Assembly (NCBI GenBank): GCA_016207265.1
Contig: JACQPZ010000143.1
Coordinates: 1-9,839, forward strand
Source: Candidatus Latescibacterota bacterium
GTDB taxonomy: Bacteria > Eisenbacteria > RBG-16-71-46 > SZUA-252
DNA: 9,839 bases
Direction: 5' to 3'
Below the pieces are notes generated by a model. It saw nothing but the letters and a program-made list of their open reading frames with translations. It was not told the origin of the DNA and made no database searches. Both the position numbers and the translations under genes were made by a program. How positions within the stretch are numbered: the first letter of the stretch is position 1; every line of letters begins with the position of its first letter. This document shows positions 1-6,029 of this stretch, one piece after another.

Positions 1-166
1 AGAGCGACGTGAGACGCCGGATCCCGTCGGGAAACGCGATCTCGAGGACCTCGAATCCGTCCCGCTCGCGGACCTCGACGATGAGCCCCTCCCCGAATTC
101 GCGGTGGTGGACCCGGTCGCCCACCCTGAATCCCGCGCCCGCGGGGCGCGTCCGATCGCGGATCAT
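1..166 (-). CDS. Small protein with a PcrA/UvrD C-terminal-type (DUF3553-like) domain, partial
   Basis: Seen: the ATG overlaps the stop of the upstream MBL gene (ATGA), and the frame stays open for 55 codons to the window edge, so the 3' end is missing. After about 12 residues comes GDRVHHREFGEG, then IVEV, then LEIAFPDGIRRLTS. Known: this pattern (a GD-V-H-FGEG turn, then beta strands ending in IAFP-G-+RL) resembles the small barrel at the C-terminus of PcrA/UvrD helicases, annotated as DUF3553, which can contact RNA polymerase. Inference: because the domain begins almost at residue 1, this is probably a short stand-alone protein, not a helicase tail. A CarD/RID-type domain, which has a similar start, is the main alternative. 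It is the last visible gene of the operon and is translationally coupled to the nuclease gene. The start is well supported; the function is not. Confidence 0.6.
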   Translation of the reverse strand, partial: MIRDRTRPAGAGFRVGDRVHHREFGEGLIVEVRERDGFEVLEIAFPDGIRRLTSL

Positions 167-1548
167 CCCAGCTCCCAGCTCTCTCCCTCCGAAGGGATCC
201 GGGTCCTCATCTCCGGGGGGAGTCCGCTCCGAAGGGCCTCCGCCCGCTCCAGGTCCGCGTGCACGATCGCGCATCCCTTCCCCGCGCCGCACGACCGCGC
301 CTGCTCGACGAGCGCGTCGTGGTCCGCGTGCGCGCTGAAGCCGTTCAAGACCTCGACGCGCGCCCTGAGCGCGAACGGCTCTCCGAAGATCCGGACCTCT
401 TCCCTTCGCTCCACGAGCCTTCGTCCGAGCGTGGACTCGGCCTGGTATCCCACGATGACGATCGTGTTCTTCGGATCCTCGACCGTGTGTCTGAGGTGGT
501 GGAGCACACGCCCCCCCTCGCACATCCCCGAGGCCGCGATGGTGATGAACGTTCCCTCCTTGTCGTTCAGCTTCATCGATTCCTCGGCTTCGCGGACGAG
601 CCTGACCCGACGGAAGCCCAGCGGATCCTCTCCGCGGCGTATCCCCGCCAGGGTTTCGGCATCGAAGACCTCGGGGTGCCGCCGCACGATTTCCTGGACG
701 TCGGCGGCCAGGGGGCTGTCCACGTAGATCGGAATCTCGGGCAGCCGCCGCGCCCCGAAGAGCTTGTCCAGGGCGTAGACGATCTCCTGCGTCCTTCCCA
801 CGGCGAAGGCGGGGATCACGATCCGTCCCTTGCGCATGAGCGCGCTCCGCACGACGCGCTCCAGGGCGTCGCGGAGCGACGTTTCGTCCGGATGCTGCTT
901 CCCGCCGTAGGTGCCCTCGGTGATCAAGTAGTCCGCGCGCGGGAGGGACTCCGGATCGCGGAGGATCGGCCTGCCTCTGCGGCCGAGATCTCCGGAGAAG
1001 ACGAGCGACCCGGGACGGCCGTTCTCCTTCCACCGCAGCTCCACGGATGCGGCGCCCGGGATATGCCCCGCCTCGTGGAACGACGCCTCGACCTCATCGA
1101 GGGCGGTGAAGGGCGACCCATAGTCGTGCGGATCGAACTGGTCGAGCGCCGCCTCGACGTCGCCGGGAGTGTAGAGCGGCTCGACCGGCGCGCCCGTCCT
1201 TCCGCGCGGGTGGCGGTTCACGAATTCCGCGTCCTTCATCTGGATATGCGCCGCGTCCAGGAGCATCGCCCGGCAGAGGTCCGCCGTCGCCTTCGTGGCG
1301 TGGATCGGGCCGCGAAACCCGCGCCGGCAGAGGTACGGGATCGCGCCCGCATGATCGATGTGCGCATGGGAGAGGATCATCGCGTCGATCGCCTTGGCCG
1401 CGAACGGCAGCGCGCGATTCCGCGCATCGGATTCCGCCCGCCGGCCCTGAAAGAGACCGCAGTCCAGGAGCAGCGCTCCGGCCCGCCCCGTGATCAAGTG
1501 TTTCGAGCCGGTGACGGTCCGCGCGGCGCCCCAGAAGGTCACCCTCAC
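163..1548 (-). CDS. MBL-fold/beta-CASP RNA-processing nuclease (CPSF73/YsiH-like)
   Basis: 461 residues, predicted metal-dependent ribonuclease (endo- and/or 5'-exo-) of the bacterial/archaeal CPSF73-like group. Seen: the metallo-beta-lactamase zinc motif HAHIDH at 61-66, further ligands His162 (in HIPGA) and Asp187 (in SGDLG), a beta-CASP motif A region EGTYGG at 211-216, VDSPLA at 277-282, SGM at 340-342, and the FSAHAD motif around His407. All expected catalytic elements are present, and the length is normal for the family. No KH domain or signal peptide is visible, so it should be cytoplasmic. The start is GTG. A GGGGGA Shine-Dalgarno-like run lies 8 bases upstream inside the end of the preceding barrel gene, and the N-terminus (VTFWGAARTVTGS) begins where homologues begin. 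It starts 4 bases after the barrel gene and overlaps the next gene by 4. The family call is secure; the substrate is unknown. Confidence 0.9.
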   Translation of the reverse strand: MRVTFWGAARTVTGSKHLITGRAGALLLDCGLFQGRRAESDARNRALPFAAKAIDAMILSHAHIDHAGAIPYLCRRGFRGPIHATKATADLCRAMLLDAAHIQMKDAEFVNRHPRGRTGAPVEPLYTPGDVEAALDQFDPHDYGSPFTALDEVEASFHEAGHIPGAASVELRWKENGRPGSLVFSGDLGRRGRPILRDPESLPRADYLITEGTYGGKQHPDETSLRDALERVVRSALMRKGRIVIPAFAVGRTQEIVYALDKLFGARRLPEIPIYVDSPLAADVQEIVRRHPEVFDAETLAGIRRGEDPLGFRRVRLVREAEESMKLNDKEGTFITIAASGMCEGGRVLHHLRHTVEDPKNTIVIVGYQAESTLGRRLVERREEVRIFGEPFALRARVEVLNGFSAHADHDALVEQARSCGAGKGCAIVHADLERAEALRSGLPPEMRTRIPSEGESWELG

Positions 1549-1552
1549 GCGG

Positions 1553-2305
1553 TCAATCCCCCGGGTATAGATGAATACCCGCGCTCACCTGGGAGAACAT
1601 GGAGAGCTCGGAATTTCCCACCTGGGCGTAGCCCCGGAGCGAAACATCGAGCGAGATGCGCGCCCGGACGAAGCGCTCCACGCCGGCGCCGACGACGGCG
1701 TAGGGCCCCTCGTTGACGCGGCGCGACTCCTTGGCGTCGTACTCCACGTTGGGGCTCGCGTATCCCAGCCCGGCCAGGAGATACGGCGTCAGCTCCCGCT
1801 CGCGGTGAAAGAAGAAGACCCCCTCGGCGGACACGGTCGTCATCACGAGGGTGCTGTCCGACGGGAGCAAAGGCTGCGGATTGGGCTCCACCCTGCTCCC
1901 GTAGCGGTGGTTCTCGAACGAGAAGCCGAGCGCCGAGCTCTGGCTGAGCATGTACCGGAACCGGAATGCGTACCCCAGGCCGTGGTCGAAATGGTCGTTC
2001 AGCTCGGAGGAGCCGCGCACGAACCCGTACGAAACCTGCGCCCCCAGGCTGATCGTGCCCTTCCTGAGTCTTCGTAGCGGAGCCGGGCGTCGCGGCGGCA
2101 CCGGGGCGGGCTGGCGCCTCAGCAACGTCACCTCCCCTTCCGCGGCGGCGTTCAGCGCTCCGCCGCGCGGCAAGGCGACAACCGAACCGAGCGGCGTCCA
2201 TCGAGCGAGGTCCGCGCTTCGCATCTCGGAAGCCGCTTGGAGCGGAGCATGGAGCGCCGCGATCCCGACCCACGCTGCCGTGAAGCCTACCCACCGTCTG
2301 TTCAT
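1553..2305 (-). CDS. Outer-membrane beta-barrel protein (OmpA/OmpW-like 8-strand type)
   Basis: 250 residues. Seen: a signal peptide (basic MNRRW, hydrophobic core about residues 7-22, likely cleavage after LQA near 24). A linker to about residue 82 follows, rich in Pro and Arg around 64-80. From about 83 to 247 there are alternating amphipathic strands with aromatic girdles (ISLGAQVSYGFV, YAFRFRYML, LGFSFENHRYG, TTVSAEGVFFF, PYLLAGLGYA, PYAVVGAGVERF, ISLDVSLRGYAQVG, SQVSAGIHLY). This suits a small outer-membrane barrel; no enzymatic motif is visible. ATG at 2305 is chosen over GTG at 2311 because GGGAGGG at 2311-2317 sits 5 bases before the ATG but would overlap the GTG. The protein ends HLYPGD and not in the usual terminal aromatic. 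It lies 27 bases after xerD and 4 before the MBL gene, an unusual membrane neighbour in a repair operon. The specific role is unknown. Confidence 0.75.
   Translation of the reverse strand: MNRRWVGFTAAWVGIAALHAPLQAASEMRSADLARWTPLGSVVALPRGGALNAAAEGEVTLLRRQPAPVPPRRPAPLRRLRKGTISLGAQVSYGFVRGSSELNDHFDHGLGYAFRFRYMLSQSSALGFSFENHRYGSRVEPNPQPLLPSDSTLVMTTVSAEGVFFFHRERELTPYLLAGLGYASPNVEYDAKESRRVNEGPYAVVGAGVERFVRARISLDVSLRGYAQVGNSELSMFSQVSAGIHLYPGD
1562..1581. repeat. Perfect 7-bp inverted repeat at the barrel/MBL gene junction
   Basis: CGGGTAT at 1562-1568 and ATACCCG at 1575-1581 form a perfect 7-bp stem with a 6-base loop. It occupies the last codons of the beta-barrel gene. On the transcribed (minus) strand its second arm runs directly into the GGGGGA Shine-Dalgarno-like run of the MBL gene. 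No T-tract follows, so it is not an intrinsic terminator. It could modulate initiation of the MBL gene or mark an RNA-processing point. The structure is seen; the role is inferred. Confidence 0.45.
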
Positions 2306-2332
2306 CGACACCCTCCCGATCCCGGCCGACTC

Positions 2333-3226
2333 TCAGGCGCGCGGGTGAAACCGCGTGTGCACCGTGCGCAGGTAGTTGCGATCCAGATGCGTGTAGATCC
2401 GCGTCGTCTCGATCGAGCGATGGCCCAGGAACTCCTGGACCACGCGCAAGTCGCAGCCTCCTTCCAGAAGATGGGTCGCGCAGGAATGGCGGAGCGTATG
2501 GGGAGAGATCGGCCGGTCGATTCCTGCCGCGGAGGCGCACCCACGGAGAAGCTTCCAGTACCCCATGCGCGTGAACGGACGGCCGAGGCGGGTCAGGAAG
2601 ACGGCGCGCGCTCCGCGATCCTTGAGAAAGCGCGGGCGCGCGGCTTCCAGGTACCGCCCGAGCGCTTGCCTCGCCTTGGATCCGAACGGCACGATGCGCT
2701 CGCGCGAGCGCTTCCCCGTGCACCGGACCCAGTTCTCGTCGAGGTCCAGCTCCTCGAGGGTCAGCCGCACGAGCTCGCTCGCGCGAAGGCCCGTGGCGTA
2801 CGCCAGCTCGAGGAGCGCCCGGTCGCGCACCGCGGCGGGGGTCTCCCCCCGGGGCGAGCGGAGGAGCGCCTCGACCTGGTCCACGGTCAGGACGTCCGGC
2901 AAAGGTCGCGGCCGCCGCGGAGGGCGCACCTGAAGCGCGGGGTTCTCCGCCGCGTCTCCCCGCCGGCGCAGGAACTCGTGGAACGCCCGGAGCGACGCGA
3001 TCTTCCTCGCGACCGTGGACGCCGCCCATCCCCGGTCGGCGACGTGCGCCTCGACGTCGCTCGCGCGGATCGTGTCCAGACCGCGGATTCCCCGGCGCAC
3101 GAGGAACTCCTCGTACTGCTCGAGATCGCGCGTGTAGGCGCGCACGGTGTTCTCGCCGAGCCTCCGCTCGAGGCTCAGGTGCTCGCGAAAGCGGCGCACG
3201 TGCGCGCCGAGCACGACGCGCGTCAT
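2333..3226 (-). CDS. xerD: Xer-family tyrosine recombinase, XerD-like
   Basis: 297 residues, site-specific recombinase of the kind that resolves chromosome dimers at dif with FtsK. Seen: an N-terminal SAM-like core-binding domain (about 5-95), then the catalytic domain with the full set Arg148, Lys172, His243, Arg246, His269 and nucleophile Tyr278. This spacing is almost identical to E. coli XerC/XerD. The stretches FTRMGYWKLLRGCA and CDLRVVQEFLGH and the ending FHPRA resemble XerD more than XerC, but one copy in an unknown lineage leaves the paralogue uncertain. ATG at 3226 is preferred over ATG at 3256. It gives an ATGA overlap with the ogt stop, has AGGAA just upstream, and places the catalytic Arg at 148 as in E. 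coli. It is embedded in the uvrC-ogt operon with no attachment sites or phage genes nearby, supporting a housekeeping recombinase over an integrase. Confidence 0.88.
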   Translation of the reverse strand: MTRVVLGAHVRRFREHLSLERRLGENTVRAYTRDLEQYEEFLVRRGIRGLDTIRASDVEAHVADRGWAASTVARKIASLRAFHEFLRRRGDAAENPALQVRPPRRPRPLPDVLTVDQVEALLRSPRGETPAAVRDRALLELAYATGLRASELVRLTLEELDLDENWVRCTGKRSRERIVPFGSKARQALGRYLEAARPRFLKDRGARAVFLTRLGRPFTRMGYWKLLRGCASAAGIDRPISPHTLRHSCATHLLEGGCDLRVVQEFLGHRSIETTRIYTHLDRNYLRTVHTRFHPRA

Positions 3227-3771
3227 GCGTTCCTGCTTCTCCGGACCCGCTCCCATCCCAGCTCGAGCTGGCCCCGCTCCAGCTCGAGGAGATACCGCTT
3301 CCAGCCGAGCCCGCTCGAGAAGCCTCCGATCGTGAGGTCGCCCTGGATCACGCGGTGGCAGGGAATGACGATCGGAGCCGGATTCTTGCCGAGGGCGTTC
3401 CCGGTCGCCCGCGCGGCTCCCGGCATGTCGATCCGCGCGGCCAGCGCCCCGTAGGAGATGACCGAGCCGTATCGCACGCGCCGCGTGGCGTCCCAGACGC
3501 GCCGCTCGAACGGAGTGCCTTCCGCCAGGTCGAGCCTCAAGTCGAGCGCCGGCTCCCTTCCCGCGAAATAATCCTCGAGGGCCCGCCGCGCCCCGTCCGT
3601 CCAGCGCGGGCGATTCACGTAGTGGATCCCGAGGGCGCGCGCCTCCCGTGCCGAGGGCGCCTCGCGATCCCCGAGGCCGACACCGCGAAGCCCGGCCTGC
3701 GTGGCCAGGATCCAGACCGACCCGAACTCGGAGTCGACCCGGGCCGTTGCCACCTCCAGCCGGTCGCTCAC
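3223..3771 (-). CDS. ogt: Methylated-DNA--protein-cysteine S-methyltransferase (Ogt/MGMT type)
   Basis: 182 residues, suicide repair protein that moves the alkyl group from O6-alkylguanine (and O4-alkylthymine) to its own cysteine. Seen: the acceptor motif IPCHRV with Cys138, a preceding winged-helix segment (GTPFERRVWDA at 85-95, SYGALAARI at 106-114), the arginine-finger region RATGNALGKNP from Arg121, and the tail GGFSSGLGWKRYLLELE. The N-terminal half is a diverged ribonuclease-H-like domain, giving the usual Ogt length. No AdaA-type zinc or HTH region is attached, so this is repair only and not an Ada regulator. The GTG start sits in a GTGA overlap with the uvrC stop, so it is translated by coupling. 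The other end overlaps xerD by 4 bases. The neighbourhood pairs direct alkylation reversal with excision repair. Confidence 0.92.
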   Translation of the reverse strand: MSDRLEVATARVDSEFGSVWILATQAGLRGVGLGDREAPSAREARALGIHYVNRPRWTDGARRALEDYFAGREPALDLRLDLAEGTPFERRVWDATRRVRYGSVISYGALAARIDMPGAARATGNALGKNPAPIVIPCHRVIQGDLTIGGFSSGLGWKRYLLELERGQLELGWERVRRSRNA

Positions 3772-5666
3772 GGGTTCGCCTCGCCTTCGCTCCCGACGCG
3801 CTTCACGATCCGCGCCGCCATCCTGGAGCCGATCCCCGGCACTGCCGCGATCGCCCCCACCGGCTGCCGGCTCAGCCGCTCCACCGATCCGAACCGCTTG
3901 AGCAGCATGGCCCGCCGCTTCGGACCGATGCCGGGGATCGTCTCGAGCGCGGACTCATGCGCCGACCGGGCTCTCAGCTTCCGGTGGTATCCCACCGCGA
4001 ATCGGTGGGCTTCGTCGCGGACTCGCATCAGAAGTTTCAACGCGGAGGAGCGTCGGGACAGCCGGACCGGATCGCGCCGGCCGGGCAGGTAGATCTCTTC
4101 GAGCCGCTTGGCGAGCCCCACCATCGGCACGTCCGAGAGCGGCGATCCCGATGCGGACGCGCGGGCCGCCTCGAGCTGCCCCTTGCCGCCGTCGATCACG
4201 ATCAGGTCCGCGGGCTCGATCGATCCCTCCGCGACTCTCGCTGCGTGGCGGCCCACCGCCTCCGAAACCGAGGCGAGGTCGTCCTGCCCGCGCACCGACG
4301 CGATGCGAAACCGCCGGTACTCCCGCTTGAAGGGCGATCCATCCCGGAACGTGACCATAGACGCCACGGTGTGCGTTCCCTGAATCGTCGATACGTCGAA
4401 GCAGCGGATCCGCCGCGGAAGATTCGTGAGACCAAGCTCGCGCTGGAGGTCCAGCGCCTCGTCGAACTCGCTCGCGCTCTGGACCCTTCCCGTCCCGGAG
4501 TCTTCCCCGCTCCGGAGAAGCAGCGACGCGTTCCGGCGCGCCATCCGAACGAGCGCCCGCTCGCCTCCCTCGCGCGGCGTGCGGACGCGCACGGCTCCCG
4601 CGGCGGCCCGGCTCAGCACGGCCTCGAGCAGCTCGCGCTCCTCCGGCTCCACCTCCACGAGAACGCATTCCGGCACCGGGTCGACACGGCCGTAGTACAG
4701 CGTGAGGAACGCGCGCAGAAGCTCCGATTCGTCGGCCGAGGCCGCTCCCTCGATCCGCCGGAAGTCGCGCGACATGACGCGGCGCTCGCGCACCTTGAGG
4801 ACGACGGCGCACGCGGACTCCCCTTCACGGGCGACGCCGACCACGTCCGCCTCGGTCCCCTTGAGGCCGACCATCCGCTGCCGCGCAAGGATCGACTCGA
4901 TTCCCCGGATCTGGTCGCGCACCCGTCCGGCACGCTCGTACTCGCGCCGCGCCGCGAAGGATTCCTGCATGGCGCGGAGCCGGGCGACGACCCCCTCCCG
5001 CCGTCCGGCGAGGAACTCGCAGAATTGGTCCACCATCGCCCGGTATTCATCGCGCGACTGTTTCCCGATGCACGGCCCCGTGCACCTCCCGATGTGGTAA
5101 TCGAGACACTCGCGACCCGCGGCGATGTGGGCGTCGATGTCCCGGCACGAGCGCATCGGAAAGACGGCCTGCGTCCGGCGCAGGAGCTGCCTCAGCGCCT
5201 TCACCTCGGTGTACGGGCCGAAATACCGCGCGCCGTCGCGGGCGACGCGGCGCACGAAGGACATTCGGGGATACGGCTCCTGCCAGGAGACGCGGATGTA
5301 GGGGTAACTCTTGTCGTCCTTGAGGCGAATGTTGTAGGGGGGCTGCCGTTCGCGGACGAGCGTGGCCTCGAGAAGGAGCGCGTCTCCCTCGGAGTCGACC
5401 GCGATGAATTCCAGATCGGTCACCTTCCGCATGAGGGCGACCTGCTTCGCACCCATGGCCTCCGGCCGCAGGAAGTGGGACCGCACGCGCAGGTCGAGCC
5501 GCTTCGCCTTCCCGACGTACAGCACCTCCCCACGGCGGCCCTTGAATATGTAGACGCCCGGAAGCGCGGGGAGGACGGCCAGCCTGGCCTCGAGGTCCGG
5601 CGGCCTCGACTCGGCCGGGGGAGTTGCGGAGGAAAGGCCGGACCGTTTTCGCCGACGCGCGACCAT
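3768..5666 (-). CDS. uvrC: UvrABC excinuclease subunit C
   Basis: 632 residues, the nuclease of nucleotide excision repair that makes the 3' and then 5' incisions at UvrB-bound lesions. Seen in order: GIY-YIG nuclease (PGVYIF at about 36-41, YVGKAKRL at 50-57, DDKSYPYI); a four-Cys set (Cys174, 187, 195, 199) placed like the Fe-S ligands of E. coli UvrC; a UVR helix pair for UvrB contact (REYERAGRVRDQI, about 241-253); an RNase-H-like 5' nuclease (FDVSTIQG, VIDGGKGQLEA, DEAHRFAV); and tandem helix-hairpin-helix motifs (TIPGIGPKRRAMLL, VPGIGSRMAARIV). It looks intact. ATG at 5666 is chosen over upstream ATG at 5717, which would run through the rpsT promoter; even the short form has 35 residues before the conserved start. 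No Shine-Dalgarno precedes 5666, which fits the leaderless transcript suggested by the promoter. First gene of the minus-strand operon. Confidence 0.95.
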   Translation of the reverse strand: MVARRRKRSGLSSATPPAESRPPDLEARLAVLPALPGVYIFKGRRGEVLYVGKAKRLDLRVRSHFLRPEAMGAKQVALMRKVTDLEFIAVDSEGDALLLEATLVRERQPPYNIRLKDDKSYPYIRVSWQEPYPRMSFVRRVARDGARYFGPYTEVKALRQLLRRTQAVFPMRSCRDIDAHIAAGRECLDYHIGRCTGPCIGKQSRDEYRAMVDQFCEFLAGRREGVVARLRAMQESFAARREYERAGRVRDQIRGIESILARQRMVGLKGTEADVVGVAREGESACAVVLKVRERRVMSRDFRRIEGAASADESELLRAFLTLYYGRVDPVPECVLVEVEPEERELLEAVLSRAAAGAVRVRTPREGGERALVRMARRNASLLLRSGEDSGTGRVQSASEFDEALDLQRELGLTNLPRRIRCFDVSTIQGTHTVASMVTFRDGSPFKREYRRFRIASVRGQDDLASVSEAVGRHAARVAEGSIEPADLIVIDGGKGQLEAARASASGSPLSDVPMVGLAKRLEEIYLPGRRDPVRLSRRSSALKLLMRVRDEAHRFAVGYHRKLRARSAHESALETIPGIGPKRRAMLLKRFGSVERLSRQPVGAIAAVPGIGSRMAARIVKRVGSEGEANP

Positions 5667-5673
5667 CCGGGGG

Positions 5674-5682
5674 AGTATACCA
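5674..5682 (-). promoter_or_regulatory. Extended -10 promoter for uvrC operon, probably leaderless
   Basis: On the minus strand TGGTATACT (TG at 5682-5681, TATACT at 5679-5674) is a strong extended -10 match. No recognisable -35 lies 16-18 bases upstream, which extended -10 promoters can tolerate. A start site about 7 bases downstream would fall at about 5667, the base before the uvrC ATG. The transcript would then have essentially no leader, and no Shine-Dalgarno is present. The sequence match is seen; activity is inferred from sigma70 rules. Confidence 0.55.
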
Positions 5683-5694
5683 CGCCGCGCGGCG
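5683..5694. repeat. Perfect 12-bp palindrome in the uvrC/rpsT promoter gap
   Basis: CGCCGCGCGGCG reads the same on both strands. It abuts the TG of the uvrC extended -10 and lies 11 bases from the rpsT -35, so a protein bound here would cover the uvrC spacer and the rpsT upstream region. It is a possible operator. Pure G/C palindromes are frequent by chance in GC-rich DNA, so confidence in function is low. Confidence 0.3.
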
Positions 5695-5705
5695 GCGCTC
5701 GGGCG

Positions 5706-5734
5706 TTGACAGTGCATCGATCCTTCGATAAGGT
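5706..5734 (+). promoter_or_regulatory. Sigma70-type promoter of rpsT
   Basis: A consensus -35 TTGACA (5706-5711) is followed by exactly 17 bases and a -10 TAAGGT (5729-5734, TAnnnT pattern). The expected start is about 5741-5743, leaving a leader of about 32-34 bases that ends in GGAGGA at 5765-5770, 4 bases before the rpsT ATG. This is the best promoter in the window, as expected for a ribosomal protein gene. Confidence 0.75.
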
Positions 5735-5774
5735 AGCCGCTTACTGCGATTCTCGAGTCAATCCGGAGGAAGGA

Positions 5775-6029
5775 ATGCCCCAGCACAAGTCGGCGGAAAA
5801 ACGGGTCCGCACGAATCTGCGCGATCAGGAGCGCAACGCGGCCGTGCAGTCGGAGCTGAGAACGCTTCTAAAGAAGATTAAGCAAGAGCCTACAAACAAA
5901 GAACTTAGGCGATCGGTAGTTTCAAAGCTGGACCGTGCGGTCCGGAAGGGAGTCCTCCACAAGTCGGTCGCCAACCGCCGCAAGTCCCGGCTCGCCCTCC
6001 AGGCGGCCCGGGCTACGAAAGCTTCGTAA
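5775..6029 (+). CDS. rpsT: 30S ribosomal protein S20
   Basis: 84 residues, a small, very basic helical protein that binds 16S rRNA early in 30S assembly. Seen: the family start MPQHKSAEKRVRTN and the conserved C-terminal stretch DRAVRKGVLHKSVANRRKS, rich in Lys and Arg, with normal length. GGAGG at 5765-5769 is 5 bases before the ATG, an ideal Shine-Dalgarno, and the gene has its own promoter. It is monocistronic and the only plus-strand gene between two minus-strand operons. Its TAA lies inside the end of proS, giving a 17-base tail-to-tail overlap. Odd: codons 31-52 (5865-5930) are only about 40% GC and use codons such as CTA, ATT, ACA, AAA, GTA and TCA, unlike the flanking codons of the same gene. 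In other bacteria S20 can repress its own translation; nothing here proves that. Confidence 0.95.
   Translation: MPQHKSAEKRVRTNLRDQERNAAVQSELRTLLKKIKQEPTNKELRRSVVSKLDRAVRKGVLHKSVANRRKSRLALQAARATKAS

Noticed and set aside
259..1716. 485-codon plus-strand frame opposite the MBL nuclease gene
   Set aside because: Antisense shadow. The nuclease on the minus strand has complete catalytic motifs, and this frame has none.
2333..3226. Recombinase as the integrase of a mobile element
   Set aside because: Its length and catalytic spacing match housekeeping XerC/XerD. It is translationally coupled to ogt, and no att repeats, tRNA or phage genes are nearby.
3258..3288. 14-bp palindrome CCAGCTCGAGCTGG plus a second CCAGCTCGAG 21 bases on, upstream of xerD
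   Set aside because: It encodes the repeated Leu-Glu-Leu of the Ogt tail, where such codons naturally give CTCGAG and AGCT symmetry. It does not resemble a dif or Xer site.
3648..6029. Long open frame on the plus strand running through uvrC into rpsT
   Set aside because: It is the GC-rich shadow of uvrC. Its residues are low-complexity Arg/Pro/His with no domain, and only the last 84 codons (rpsT) are real.
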